A DNA stretch of 64,000 nt, taken from positions 219,207 to 283,206 of the forward strand of contig NW_019091387.1 of NCBI RefSeq assembly GCF_001949145.1, in the 5' to 3' direction. Below are positions 40,601-51,000 of the stretch, piece by piece. Each line of letters begins with the position of its first letter. Position 1 is the stretch's first letter. The notes under the pieces were generated by a model, which ran no database searches, was not told where the DNA came from, and saw nothing but the letters and a program-made list of their open reading frames with translations. The position numbers and the translations under genes are program-made. This stretch comes from Acanthaster planci (taxonomy: Eukaryota > Echinodermata > Asteroidea > Valvatida > Acanthasteridae).

Positions 40601-42275
40601 GCAGGGCAATGGACAACTTTTAAAATGCTTTTTTTTGGTCAGTTTGTTTTTCCAATCCAGTTGAAGTTCGTTCGTGGCCATATCTCTCAGTGAGTCTGAT
40701 GTTTTGGAGCACAAAAGTACAATTCTTCAGAACATGTGATCTTGGTCTGCGAAGGTTATTATCTGGAACTATTTTTTCCACAAACGTCAGAGGGTTGCCC
40801 GAGTGCTTGAAAGAGGTGTGTTCAGTGTAAATGAAGGCTTTTCTCTAGTTTAAATTGCTGGATGACGGACAAGGGTGAAACAATGCCGACTAAAGTGATG
40901 AAAATGGTTGGTATCCAGGGATATTTAGAGGGACGATGAGGACAGTGATGTGAATTAGGATCCAAATGAAAGGTGGTTGTAGGGAACCAGTGAAGAAACA
41001 TCACACTTTGTAAGTTTGGGAGGGCAACTGAAAGCTGGATAATTAGTGTTGGCAGACTTCCAGGTACCGGTAGTACATGTACACGTTGAGCGGTACAGGC
41101 TCAGGAGAGGGAATTATCTCAAATGGGACAATCTGATCAGACCTGAAGCTCTTGATTTAAGAATTGTTTGACGGGAAGATGTAACACGGGAGCATCATCA
41201 GCACATCATCATCATCTTCCATCATCAAGGCATGTTGGCCTGAGATTTTTTAAGTCTGAGCCAGAATTGGTGGTGTCGGCATGCACGCTGACAACAAGGA
41301 AACAACACTTCATCTCTGACTGAGGAAGGGTGGATGAAAAGGATGTAGATGCTTGGGCCAACACCAGACCATCTCGGATTCTCTGTGTAACTCAGAGAAC
41401 CCAACTGTCACTGGTCATGTTAGCTATTTGGAGGAAGTGTCCATGGCCACTTCTCACAACTGCACACGATGAATCAGCTGGCATACACCTAATCCTGATG
41501 TTTCCAGATGATGCTTTTCCTATTTCAGCCCTGTAACGGTTAGTGACAAATCAGACTCAAAAGTTAGTTGCTGGCTGAACAGCCACTGCTTCTTAGTCCA
41601 CCACCTGACCACCGACATGGCTGGCCCAGGCATGCCAGGTGATGTTAAGGATTGGATCCCAGCTTGCATGGCTTGAGAGTAGCTGAAGCCTTGATGGTGA
41701 CTTTTGAACTCGTGTGCTCATGACTGAAACTTGCCGACGACTTGACTCTCGTTGTCCTGCCGTTTGAGCATGGAGATGGGCTTGTCAAGGCTGCTTTTGA
41801 AGGGCTGAACTTCTTGTTGGTGACATCCCCAATGCAGACGTAGACTTTACCAATCATCCTCACCGCTTTCATCTCGACGAAGACGAAGTGAACACCTTGA
41901 TAGGGTGCTTGTAATGGAGCATGTCGAGGTGGGAAGCTATCTATCTAGGGTAACTTTCTTCCACCAACGATGCCCTTTCTTGACTTCACGGGCGAACATC
42001 AAGTGATCGCGTCCAGAGCTAGCGGATCTACCGAGAACATGAGGAACCGGCAGCGAAGCTGGGTGATTTTTGGCGCTGCAATTTGACCGCCAGAAAACCC
42101 TCTTTTCCCGAACAAAAACTCTCCAAACACACACATTTTGCGAACCAGGCTCTTCTTGCCACTATCTTCAATACACAGGTTGTAAAAGTCCTTCAAGGGG
42201 TGTAACTTACAACTCATTTCGGCCCGCTTTCTCCCAGGTTTTACAGAGCTCTGCGAGGTGCCCGAACTGCGCCAT
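7674..42275 (-). CDS. THOC2: THO complex subunit 2, 35 exons
   Basis: THOC2 is the scaffold of the nuclear THO/TREX complex, which couples transcription to mRNA packaging and export. Exons in transcript order: 42275-42211, 36063-35996, 34492-34401, 33715-33664, 33326-33232, 32569-32451, 31611-31478, 31099-30939, 30205-30113, 29292-29137, 28526-28354, 27972-27744, 26423-26293, 25637-25451, 24925-24832, 24434-24354, 23536-23322, 22772-22593, 21072-20908, 20068-19902, 19588-19462, 18853-18712, 18065-17908, 17309-17181, 16658-16527, 16061-15993, 15571-15456, 14985-14801, 14442-14310, 13936-13688, 12793-12579, 12203-12157, 11232-11061, 8735-8599, 7898-7674. Every junction has AG/GT borders and matching phase. 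The sum is 4893 nt, or 1630 aa (human about 1593). Family-typical segments include [80 protein letters not shown] and [13 protein letters not shown]. Exons 28-35 encode a Lys/Arg/Glu/Ser-rich disordered tail, as in vertebrates. Exon 33 has a CAGCAG tandem acceptor (NAGNAG). The final residues (after about 7720) do not resemble the vertebrate C-terminus, so the last exon's end is the least certain part. Confidence 0.95.
7975..8085 (+). repeat. Dispersed repeat, copy 1 (THOC2 last intron)
   Basis: The stretch from GAGAGAGGGC / CAAGAGAGGGC through GCAACAGAGGCTC and GGTCACATCGCTACC recurs in the same orientation at about 32106-32222 with roughly 75% identity. It looks like a fragment of an interspersed element; no class was assigned. 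Confidence 0.5.
8921..10479. mobile_element. Non-autonomous hAT-superfamily DNA transposon
   Basis: The ends are perfect 12-bp inverted repeats (TAGGGGTGTAAC ... GTTACACCCCTA). Subterminal palindromic blocks rich in TATCGCGATAC lie at both ends. The element is flanked by a perfect 8-bp direct repeat CTTCAAAT at 8913-8920 and 10480-10487. An 8-bp target duplication plus this terminal sequence is diagnostic of hAT transposition. Length is 1559 bp, with no recognisable transposase. The interior carries a 42-bp-unit minisatellite. It is inserted in the THOC2 intron between exons 33 and 34. The intact duplication suggests a fairly recent insertion. Confidence 0.92.
9049..9260. repeat. Minisatellite, 42-bp higher-order unit made of three 14-mers
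   Basis: About five near-identical copies of a 42-bp unit. Each unit consists of three 14-bp variants (ACTCACCAATGGTC, ACTCACCAATAGTA, ACTTACCAATGGTA). It lies inside the hAT element. Because 42 is a multiple of 3 it creates a repetitive open frame, which is not a gene. Confidence 0.93.
13066..13765 (-). repeat. Tandem array of partial THOC2 exon copies
   Basis: The 3' part of THOC2 exon 30 (encoding [21 protein letters not shown]), its GT donor and about 80 bp of the following intron are repeated in tandem. Donor-equivalent positions are at 13687, 13527, 13375, 13230 and 13069, a spacing of 145-161 bp. The copy ending at 13528 is nearly intact ([21 protein letters not shown], then GTAAGG). 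The copy ending at 13376 stays open but has diverged. The next, ending at 13231, keeps a MPKTGEE...SDKD remnant, and the last, ending at 13070, has stop codons. Divergence increases away from the real exon. Confidence 0.85.
20141..20324. mobile_element. Degenerate small inverted-repeat element
   Basis: The left end (GTAGAGTCAAACCTCATTTA) and the reverse complement of the right end (GTACAGTTGAGCCTTGTTTA) match imperfectly. The GTCAAACCTC...TTATAAGAGG pattern recalls pogo/Tigger-type mariner ends. It is heavily decayed, so the class assignment is tentative. It lies in the THOC2 intron between exons 19 and 20. Confidence 0.4.
20398..20465 (-). repeat. Short dispersed repeat, copy 2, bounded by TTAACCCTAAC / GTTAGGGTTAA
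   Basis: A 68-bp segment begins TTAACCCTAACCCC and ends GACTGTTAGGGTTAA, forming an 11-bp terminal inverted repeat. Its core AAATTGGAGGATTTGGGACT is the reverse complement of sequence at 6531-6550 and at about 39660-39680. The pattern suggests a very short MITE family rather than telomeric DNA. Confidence 0.6.
23834..24155. repeat. Direct tandem duplication, about 163-bp unit, two copies
   Basis: The block starting ATTATGAAATTTACAAAATT and ending GGGCACTCATTATT is followed immediately by a second copy at about 90% identity. The duplication is entirely inside the THOC2 intron between exons 16 and 17. Confidence 0.85.
24586..24772. repeat. Minisatellite of 12-bp units
   Basis: About fifteen tandem variants alternate between GGGACTTGTGAA-like and TGGACTTATGAC-like 12-mers, often as 24-bp pairs. 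The array lies just 3' of THOC2 exon 15 in its intron. Open frames through it are repeat artefacts. Confidence 0.9.
26741..26896. repeat. Long hairpin (arms of about 68 bp) with histone 3' stem-loop at its apex
   Basis: The left arm (26741-26809) and right arm (26828-26896) are reverse complements with few mismatches, separated by an 18-nt loop. Shared blocks include GAAAGCTTGCGGTAGCACCAT and ATCTCTTTGTGAGTCTGT. It resembles a foldback MITE. The flanks carry similar words (AATGTAAAGACCTA at about 26731 and about 26928), which could be a duplicated target or related repeat sequence. Confidence 0.9.
26819..26834 (+). promoter_or_regulatory. Match to metazoan histone mRNA 3' stem-loop
   Basis: GGTTCTTTTCAGAACC fits the replication-dependent histone stem-loop: a 6-bp stem opening with two G-C pairs and closing with U-A, and a UUUC loop. 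The 3' flank is ACACA. About 12 nt downstream is a purine-rich CACAAAGAGA, resembling a histone downstream element. No histone coding sequence adjoins, so this is a match by sequence only. Confidence 0.55.
27151..27549. other. Assembly gap (399 N)
   Basis: A run of N in the THOC2 intron between exons 12 and 13. Splice phases on both sides agree, so no THOC2 coding exon needs to lie in the gap. The right flank is a tandem repeat, which may explain the break. Confidence 0.99.
27592..27748. repeat. Tandem repeat, unit about 72 bp
   Basis: Two full copies and the start of a third begin at TACTGACCTACT and run through CCAATAGTCTGAGCAAA. The third copy start overlaps the 3' border of THOC2 exon 12. 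The array may continue into the adjacent N gap. Confidence 0.8.
29681..30064. mobile_element. MITE-like element with inverted repeats of about 33 bp
   Basis: The left end (GTGCGACCCGCTCTGCCAAA) and the reverse complement of the right end (GTGACCGGCTCTGCAAAAAG) match over about 33 bp, with three to five differences. It is 384 bp long with no coding capacity. The GTGACC terminal word resembles the element at 7245-7659, so the two may be distantly related. It lies in the THOC2 intron between exons 9 and 10. Confidence 0.75.
32106..32222 (+). repeat. Dispersed repeat, copy 2 (THOC2 intron)
   Basis: Second copy of the repeat seen at 7975-8085, sharing ACAACAGAGGCTC and GGTCACATCACTACC in the same order and spacing. 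Confidence 0.5.
35579..35623. repeat. Three tandem 15-bp units
   Basis: AACAATCTCTTTTGA is repeated three times exactly, in the THOC2 intron between exons 2 and 3. Confidence 0.9.
36064..42210 (-). other. THOC2 intron 1 (about 6.1 kb)
   Basis: The longest intron of the gene, flanked by a strong exon 1 donor (GTAAGT) and an exon 2 acceptor. It is AT-rich and contains many ACATGTA-type words, a hairpin element at 39262-39346 and a fragment of the short dispersed repeat near 39660. I saw no exon-like ORF or RNA gene in it. Confidence 0.7.
39262..39346. mobile_element. Foldback MITE, short copy
   Basis: Arms TTCACAACAGTGCACCTCCA... and its inverse enclose a short spacer. The arm core is GTGCACCTCCAAGAGTTTGC. 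The same arms, extended by AACGCGTTGACCAATC, flank a longer copy at 54888-55045, establishing a family. Confidence 0.85.
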
Positions 42276-43232
42276 CTTTGATAATTAGTTAGGTGCCCGG
42301 ATGTAGGTGATGACGTCACAAGCCCCCAGCGAATGATCAATAGACTGGCAGCCTATCCTTTGCACACTCCGTCGATGCGCCCCTCCCCCCCCCCCGTCGT
42401 TTTGGGTTTATCTTACAGTGTTATTTTTTTTCCCCACATAACTGGAAGTATGAAGAAAAGACATAACAGACAAAATCTGTGGATGGGGTCCCTTAGAAGC
42501 AGTGCTTGTCGAGTAGGAATAATACACATTATTACAAACAACACATTAATTACGCCATATAAAATTAAAAATTGGACAAAAAGCAGCAAGTCATGTAAAC
42601 AGTTAGTCTTGCAACCCTGTAAGACACAGAAACTAAATGAAGTTAAATAGAATTTAAATACTCAGTAAATAATTAGCCTTAAATTTAAATTTGAATATTA
42701 GTCTTCATAGAGATGTCTAGAGAATTCCACAGCTTGGGACCCTCATGCTTGAGACTGTATTTTGTGTGAGAATGGTGCGTGCAAAAGAATAACATAGTTT
42801 CTTGTATTGTCTAGTGAAATGGTGGTGCATTTCTTCATTTTTTATAAGCACAGAGCAAATGGATTTAGGTAATATTTTTATTATTATATAAGTGCTGCTT
42901 TGCTGGCAGAGAAAAATTAGACACAACCATCTGAATCCAAAGGACTAACAAACTAACACAAAGTAGACTTTATTCATTTGTACTATTATCAACATTAAAA
43001 CAGAAAAATTATGCAAACAACAGTGATTCTGCAAAGATGTAACCAATTAATTAACAATCTATTTCATTATTTTGCAGTATTCTCTGTGAACAAATTGATT
43101 CTTATGTAACTATCACTGGTTATCTCAATCATAAAAGTAATTTAAAATCCAAGGTGTACATGTGGTCTTCCAGAATGCAATATGAAATCATACCACTTTT
43201 AACTTTCTGGTTCATTGGTTTGGGCCAATGAC

Positions 43233-43704
43233 TAGATCTGTGCCAAATATCTGAATATTTGATCAATTACTGAATATTCAAATAATATTTTCTGATTCTG
43301 AATATTCAAATGCAAAATTCATGAAAAGGGAGAATTTTCTTTTGTTTTAAATGACAAAAACTTGCACTATGGAGGCTTGTTTCAAGCAGATTCAAATGAA
43401 AAGGGACAGAAATCTTTCAATGATTCAAAAAGTAAATTATTCATTAAACGATTTAAAGGAATAAAACCATTAACAGAGCAAGAAGTATTGTTCATCTTAA
43501 ATCTTGCAAACTAGTAGCTGGAGATACTCCTAGATGTGAGAAGCTTTTATGCTATTATATTGATCATAATGTACAATTGTGTGCGTCATTGCAACTGATT
43601 TTGTATATGGTTTGTTCATCAACAATCTGCCGGTCGGTGCGACCGAATATTCGGCTATTCACTCGAATTGAAGATTGAACATTTGAATAGTGAATTCAGC
43701 CCTA
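43233..43704. mobile_element. Decayed hAT-type MITE
   Basis: The right end reads, inverted, TAGGGCTGAATTCACTATTC, and the left end TAGATCTGTGCCAAATAT. Both are followed by GAATATTC-rich subterminal sequence typical of hAT MITEs. Flanking 8-mers CCAATGAC and CAAAAGAC match at 6 of 8 positions, consistent with an old 8-bp target duplication. It is 472 bp with no coding capacity. Confidence 0.55.
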
Positions 43705-44898
43705 CAAAAGACACTGCAGTAATATGGCCTCACCAACATGCTGATGCATCAAGTGAATCAACTGCCCACTGTCTGGTTAATCCTCTCCCTACAACTCAAC
43801 GTGAGAAACTGAAGAGTGGAGTTTTTGTATTACAAAGTTTCTGATACAATTATAAAATCACGGACCGATAGAATTTCACTCCAATTTTTACAAACATTAA
43901 CTGCCATCTTGTTTGGACACCAAAAGTTTGAACAATAATCATTTTCAGATGGCAACAATTTCTGCAGCAAAATACAAACTGCTGATAATTGAATCATTAT
44001 CAAATTGGCAAGCATTTTACTATTTGGTGTCTTCATATGTAATTGACATATTTAAAGAAGTTTGTAAATTATTTCATTTGTTTGGTTGACAAAAATCCTG
44101 CTTCTGAAACAGTAAAAGAAATATTTATAAAAGAAAAATGAAAATTTGGAAGACAACTTCATTTGAAGTAAAAGTTCAATTCCGATGATACCATTTTAAC
44201 ATGTTTTAGTTTCAAAAGATTGAGGTCTTCCAAAATGTGAATTCCGAACCTATGAAGTGTTTTCCTCAGAGTTGCAACCAAGTACATTTCAAGTACCAAA
44301 TTCACTACAAAATACACTGATGACCGCAAATTGTCTAAGTCTCCTTACAACTTAACTTTTACAAAATTCTAAGAATCTGAAGTCTTTGATGTGTTTTGTA
44401 ATCTTATCCTTGTGTGTCTACTGTCCAATATGTCCATGTTTCGTTCACAATTTACCAGTTGCGTATTTGGCAGTAAAATCAATAGTCAAAAGGCACTTGA
44501 CTGCAACACTGCTGTCCCTCCAAGGCCCCTTTTGATTTCTTCCAAGCAGATAACAAACTTCACTGTCTTCTGTAATGGGCAATTTTCATGAAAGGAAGAC
44601 AATAAAAAAGTTTTGCAGCAAACTTCAGAAAATCCATCTCCAGGCCATACCATTTTTTTGGAGGGGGGGTGATAGCTTGAGGAGAGAGAAATGGGTTTCA
44701 GATTGATGTATCCATTTCAATCAGTTCAAGGAGGGGTAAATCCCGACGCTGAATACAAACAGAGGCTTCTCTTCAGTTTCCAGTCCACCCCTTCTAACCC
44801 CAAAGGGCAATGGAAGATCCCGGGGAGAGGGGTGGGGTTTACAGTGATCTTGCTGAGCATCCACCCGTGGCTGTGAGGCATCAAGCCCCTGCAACTAA

Positions 44899-45248
44899 TA
44901 AGCCATTGGCAAGTTAAATTTGAATAAAATCTGATACCCTGAGTTATCTGATAAACATAACAATCTGAATTCCCCAGACTGAAGACACTGTTGCTATACC
45001 TCGTTATTCAGTGCAAGCTTTTGCATGGCGACCACCATCTCTGGAACGAACTGGTTCCTTTTTGCCCTTTTTATCCATTGAAAACGGTGTATTGTTGCAA
45101 GGCGTCTATTACGTAACTAAGCAAAAGCTTGCCCCAAATTACAAGAAATAGCAACAGTGTCTTTAGTATGGAGAATTCAAATTTTTATGTTGAATTTAAA
45201 GAACTCAGTGTGCCAGATTTTATTCAAATTTAACTTGCAAAAGGCTTA
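44899..45248. mobile_element. Foldback MITE with arms of about 126 bp
   Basis: The left arm (44899-45024) and right arm (45121-45248) are inverted copies with moderate divergence. Shared blocks include GCAAGTTAAATTTGAATAAA, AAGACACTGTTGCTAT and CAAGCTTTTGC. The spacer is about 96 bp. The right arm ends about 90 bp from the HIU hydrolase stop codon, so it lies in that gene's presumptive 3' UTR region. Confidence 0.85.
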
Positions 45249-45335
45249 CTGCGAATGGAGTACGTACAAGTATATGTCACAGCCCCCAATACATTTCCAA
45301 GCTCCTCCCCCCATTCAACGCCTTAGTGCTACAGG

Positions 45336-46491
45336 CTAGCTCCCTCTATAGGTACTGTAGGAGTATGGACTTAGAAGCAATGGCACATGGTAGTGTTGAC
45401 TAGGATCAGCTATCTCAAACACAACCTGGAAAAATACACAAACAGAAACAATAACTGGCAAAATTACTATTAGAAACACACTCAAAAAAGGGATCAAACT
45501 TTTTAGAAAGAGGCCCTGCCAAGGTTGAAACTTCCGACTAATGGCTCAAACGAATCTGGGGGCAGGCACAATTCTCCATTGCAAACTAAACGCTAGTTGT
45601 CAATGCAAATCAATGTCTGGTCAAATCACAAGCCCGGTTACAAATCCATAAGACAATAGGATGCCTAATGTCTTTTCCTTTCCCTTTATGACCTTTTGAC
45701 TTGTGATTGATGAGTAAGAACTTGACCAAAACACTGGCAAGTTTGACAATTTTGTAACCCCCCAAATTGTATTGTAGATACAGCCACATTGCTTTGCAAT
45801 TCCAGTCTTTCAGCATCTAAAAATGAAAGATTTCTCTTGCTTACCTCCACATATGGGTAGAATCCTGTTGTGTTGATGGACTTGAAGTAGCTGCCAGTGT
45901 CAAACTTGATCTTGTAGACTCCAGCGATGAACTGGTCCTGGGTCAGCAGGCCAGGAGCCCTGCCATCCCTGTTGGTTGCCCTGGGTTTTTGACACAAAAA
46001 GTAAACACTGTCCATACCACACATAGCTCCAATTTCACGGGCACATTCTTCAACAAGTTAAATTGATGTTGAACACTGAAATGTTGATTTTTAACAAATC
46101 AAATGAGGCAAAATGTGTATGGTGGTGAACTGCGCTAGCTCCGATATTGACTTATTTTCTGTAGTGGAAATATCTTTCAAAGCAAATGTAAATAAAGCTT
46201 TCCAAAGGACGGATTTTAGACACAATTCTGGCAGATCTCATGCCTTTAAATTTCAAAAAGAATTTCTTTTCTGAGAAAGACTGCAATTTTGCTCTCCGGA
46301 GGGTGCAAATGAGAATAAAAAGAACACAGCTTCCTGGGCTTTGTAGGTTACGCAAGGTCAAGTTACCCCTTGGCAATGAGATCAAATTCCTGCGAGTTGG
46401 GTCTCTGGTACGACACCGCGATGCCGAGGTTCCGAGCCGGTCGGCCCAGTGCCGTGTCCAGGACATGGGTGGTCAGAGGACTGGCAGCCAT
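45336..46491 (-). CDS. urah: 5-hydroxyisourate hydrolase (transthyretin-like), three exons
   Basis: Exons are 46491-46367, 45980-45845 and 45425-45336, with matching phases, giving 116 aa, the usual family length. The enzyme hydrolyses 5-hydroxyisourate to OHCU, the second step of the urate-to-allantoin pathway. Family signatures are all present: [15 protein letters not shown] at the N-terminus with the catalytic His in [39 protein letters not shown] with the second active-site His, and the C-terminal tetrapeptide YRGS, which separates HIU hydrolases from true transthyretin. No N-terminal signal peptide or obvious PTS2 is seen with this start, and YRGS is not a PTS1, so a cytosolic location is inferred. 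An extra upstream exon cannot be excluded. Confidence 0.96.
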
Positions 46492-48084
46492 GGCTGGAGA
46501 GGCAGTTTCATTCAAGTGGATGGGACATGGGAACAACTATAACACAACCAACAAATTCTTCACTTTGAACACGTTACATGAGGCTATCGTTATCCCTAAC
46601 TCTAATGTGCCACAAATTATTTGGGAAACTTGTTGATCTTTGGTGTGAAGTTGAGTTTCCAATGTCAGTCACCTGTGTAGCCAAAAGGCAAGACACACAT
46701 ATTTACTAATGATGCTTACGGTCCCAACAAAGCGGTGAGCGAAAAAAATTCATTCGGCACTGCACACAAAAATTTCAGCTAAAATTTTGGCCGTTATTTA
46801 AAGCTTGCCAACTAGACCTCAATAGGCCTTGAACAGCTGGCATATCTGGGTATCAAGTCTATTTGTTTGTACATCATAACTTAAGTTTCTTGAGTGGACT
46901 CTATACTGGAGCTTTGGCTAGATCTGCGCTCATAAGGCTGCAAATGCATTCTCCTACAAAAGTCAAAAGTTGGGAGTGATCCGTTGATCTTTGTGCAATC
47001 TGTTGATAGGCCTACTATCGCACCATTTGTCAAGAATTCTACAATCAGCCAACTGACTTTTCTAACTTGCAATTGTGGAAGATTGTTTTTAAAAAGGGAA
47101 GTATTGTCTGGTATTTTGTACTGGATCGCCTGATAGCTCAACCTGATAAACGCAATCATGCTCATCGACTGATCGCACCAAACACAAAAACTGGATCCTA
47201 ACCAGGTCTAAGCCTTACCTGACTTTGGCTACTTTCCTGCAAATGACCAATCAGTGTCTCGATCCGCTCATTCGCCTCTGACATCTGACCACACTCTGAT
47301 ATTCTTGTTGATATATTTCACTGAAAAACAGTAGATCATTTGTATAGCACCAATCAGACACTGATGTATCTTTTCTTCCCACCATGCTCCTTCCCCTAAA
47401 CAACTTTGGTCTCAAAATTGTTGGTGGAAATTGTTGGAAATTTTAGGGCTGAGCTGTGGAAGCATTTATCTGAAGAATGTTGCATTCTGTTGCCTTTTGT
47501 CACGATGTAAATGAAAGTCAATTATTGAAGATAAAAAGACAGACATCCAAAAGTGAGCTGAAATAAACTCCAATAGACCGTCTTCACTGGGTACCCAATT
47601 TCAGTCGTATTCCTGAACGTATTGTACATTTGAAACCCAGTGCAGTGGGACGGTACCAGGTGATTTTGGGGGTTAGAATGAAATTGTAAAATAGAATCTG
47701 GTTCTTTAAATTAAACATTTTCAAATGAACACACTACGTTGGGGGACCTGACTGAAATTGGGTCCCCTGTGTATACGGTCTAGGGCCTATTCATCTCGCT
47801 CTAATATTAATTTTAATTTTTATCCAAAATGTTGGACTACCAGACTCAGTAAACTTGTATAATTGTAAGCAGTCCAAAACTGTAATAGGATACAACAATA
47901 TGATATATCTATGACCTACTCCAATCCCCTGCTCTTTCCAAAAGAATACCTCAGTCAAACTATCTCTACATACCTGAATACATAAAATGTAATAATCAAG
48001 CATATGAAAATGATGAAGCAGACAGCAGCAAGCCTCAAGAATGGCAGACAACTACAGCGCCCTCAAGAGGCCACAGATACAACT
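46492..48084. other. Divergent intergenic region (HIU hydrolase / ALKBH8)
   Basis: About 1.6 kb separates two head-to-head genes and should hold both promoters. It carries one MITE at 47575-47781. An open frame continues upstream of the chosen ALKBH8 ATG to 48004. No TATA box or other core element can be assigned with confidence. Confidence 0.5.
47575..47781. mobile_element. MITE with TA target duplication
   Basis: The element opens TAGACCGTCTTCACTGGGTA and closes with the inverse CCCTGTGTATACGGTCTA. The inverted repeats include ACCCAATTTCAGTC. Terminal TA on both sides fits a Tc1/mariner-type duplication. It is about 205 bp, non-coding, in the promoter region between the two divergent genes. 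Confidence 0.75.
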
Positions 48085-51000
48085 ATGGCAGACGGCACTT
48101 CTGTAACTTACGGGAGAAATGCGCCGGAGGGGAAACTGTCCAAATCTGAGAAGAAATTGGCTCGGAAACAGGCAAAATCCAGGCATACACTCCTGCGACA
48201 TGAAGGCATCCACACAACAAACTCACCAACGAAAGTAAGAATGCGATCATTGGTAATTTAAATAAGAACGATGCACGTGAGTTATGTTGAGATTTTGTGT
48301 CATTCATGTGGATCTGGTACCTTTTGTGACTTCGTTGGTTTGGTAAATGGTTTCTGTTGAGGCACCCGTCCAAGAAAAATCGCTTTTTATTTTGGCTGTC
48401 GATGATAATTTAAAGTTGACCATGAATCGGCCCCAATCGTTTATGTAAATTCTTGACCCGTTTGAAGATGGTTGAAGCAACTTATACTACTACTAGTACT
48501 ACTTAGCCTTCCAAGTTACATCACTTGTCTTGTCAAGACTTGTGAGTGTTTAAATAAAATCAGGAGAATTCCGTGCCTGGACGTCATCACTTGCAAGTTG
48601 CATCCTTTGCACAACCCCATGACATGGGCTTGAAAAAAAAAGAAGTTACTGTTTTGTAGGTAAATGCTTCAATATTTTCCTTAGACTTTGTAAGACATAT
48701 TATTCTGTTGACTGAAAAACCACTGCAGGCATGGCAGCGCAGGGGAAACTTAGTGATATCTGTGTATGGAACTCCAGTAAATTATGCCTTTATGAAAGAT
48801 CAAAGGGAAAGAGTTCCATATATGGACAATACTGCTTTTCCCATAAATAAAAAGCAGCCATCAAAAAGTGATAGCATGTTCTAAAAAGTGAAATTTGGCA
48901 GAGAAAACTCTGAAGCATTTACTTAGAAAACACTCAGTTCAGACAAGTCTCCTAGGTTTGTGCACGGCTTCAAGTGTTGTCCATATATGGAACTCTTTCC
49001 AATCAGTGCAGTGCATTAGGCTAACTAAGCATAGTTCTTCTGTCTGAATTTATTTGAAGCATTTGATCGTTGGAAATGGGGGACTAGGCAACGGGGTTAG
49101 TCGGAGTGACCTCAAATCACTTTTCGCCCAGTACGGTCAGCTGATGGACATTGTCATGTTGCCAGGGAAACCGTACAGCATTGTCTGCTATGCATCGGTC
49201 CAGGAGGCAATGGCAGCTCACGACCGCCTCCAGGGATGGCAGCTCCGCCCACCAAGTGGACCCAGTGCGGCTGTGATACTGTATCTCTCCTTCATCAACG
49301 AAGGTAATGAAATGTGTTAAAATTTGTTTAGGTCAAATCATTCATCCTTCACTAGAAACCTGCGTACGACTTATGAGTTATCAAGATTTATGAGTTATAA
49401 ATATACGTTGGGTAAGGGCAAACCCGTTATATATAATTGACTTATGAGTTGGCAAGGACAGGACATAAAAAGTTTGGTGAACTACTCTTTTGAAGTTTTT
49501 ATTCATTTTCCAAAATTCCAATACTTCAAATACTTTATTTCTGTATTTGAGAAATCCCATGTGGGCATGAGAGTGTGAAGTCCATATCCTCAGTGCATCA
49601 GAGTTTATAGTTGTGGGGGGGGGGCACCAGCTTTCAGTGGTTTGGTTTTTTTGGGGGGCAAGCTTTGTTAGCCATATTCAATATCCAATCATCCATTTTT
49701 TAGAGGGGGAGGGGCCACCTGGAGGGGCATCAGGAATTTGTGTGTGGGGGGGCATGTCCCCCTGGTGGCTATGCCTCTGCTGGCAGAAAAGTTTGCTGAA
49801 ATATATTCATAGCATCCAGCTGGCTCAAGGGATGGGCATATATTTCCCTGACCATCAGCTCCCCACTGGAAAGTTAGCCAATACATGTTTTTTATGACTC
49901 TTGACTGAATCGGTGAAAAGTTAGGCACTTTTTTTTACCATTAGCTCTCAGTGGAAAGGTTTTTTTTTTCATTATGGTATAGAAACTGGATTCGAGCCTC
50001 TGATCTTTCAATCATAAGTCGCAGACCTTTACCACTGGACCCAGCTCCCCACTATGAACAGTGTGCGTCATAAAACTGGTCCAAACTTCGCCGTTGCAGT
50101 TCCACGTCCCAAGATGAGCAGAAGCCACCCCAGCCTACCCCCAGGGCTTATCCTGCTGGAAGATTTCATCAGTGCCGAGACGGAGGCAGCACTGACTGGA
50201 GACAAGTTGTGGGAGGAGGGAGATCAGTCTGAGGAGGCGGGTAAGAAGTGCAGCCCCATCCTGCATTCCGTCTGATGGGCGGGACCCAGCATTGTGGTCA
50301 AGTCCATCACAGCGACAAAAAATTCCTTCTTCCGTGGCCATTGCAAAGGGAGACATTGGGGGTGTCCCTCCCTTCTCCCAAGACAAAATGAGATATAAAA
50401 GCAGAAAAAAGCAAAGAAATGAAAGGAATAGGAAAGGGATAAAGAATTGCCAATTTGCAAACAATGAAACCTCGACACTGACTTCCTTCCTCACTGTCAA
50501 TGGTTTTTGTTTATCAGTTTGTTGCTGATGAGTGCTTATTCTCCCCCCGCCCAAGGATTTTAAGTGCAAAATTGTCCTGAATAAGACTAAAACCTACGTG
50601 TGAAGTGTGCCCTCACAGAACTTGATATTGTCTTTTGGTTTTAATTGTAGTGCGGATGACTTTGAAGCACAGGAAAGTCAGACATTTTGGTTACGAGTTT
50701 AACTACGCCACCAACAATGTTGACAAGGACAGTCCACTCCCTGACCCCATACCGCCACTGTACACTGACATCATTGACAGAATCATGGCAACCGGGCTAG
50801 TGGAGAACAAACCAGACCAGATCACCATCAATGAGTACCAGCCTGGTCAAGGTAAGAAAAAAAAAATGTGTCCGCTTCACACGTGAGCGAGGATGGCGAG
50901 TTCTTACAAAGCAAGGGACGTCACTTTGCTGGAGATACATCACTTGCATGCGCAGATTTATACGTGCTTGGCACAAGCCGCACTGAGCATGTGCGATCAC

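Larger units (their letters stand above)
42276..45335. other. Spacer between THOC2 5' end and HIU hydrolase 3' end
   Basis: AT-rich DNA upstream of THOC2 exon 1. The THOC2 promoter should lie in the first few hundred bases; sequence just upstream of the ATG is locally GC-richer, and a C-tract sits near 42382-42395. The spacer carries a decayed hAT MITE and a 350-bp foldback element. No gene was recognised. Confidence 0.6.

Noticed and set aside
49982-50050. Functional tRNA gene
   Set aside because: The A and B boxes are present, but the acceptor stem does not pair and the anticodon arm is poor; SINE origin is preferred.
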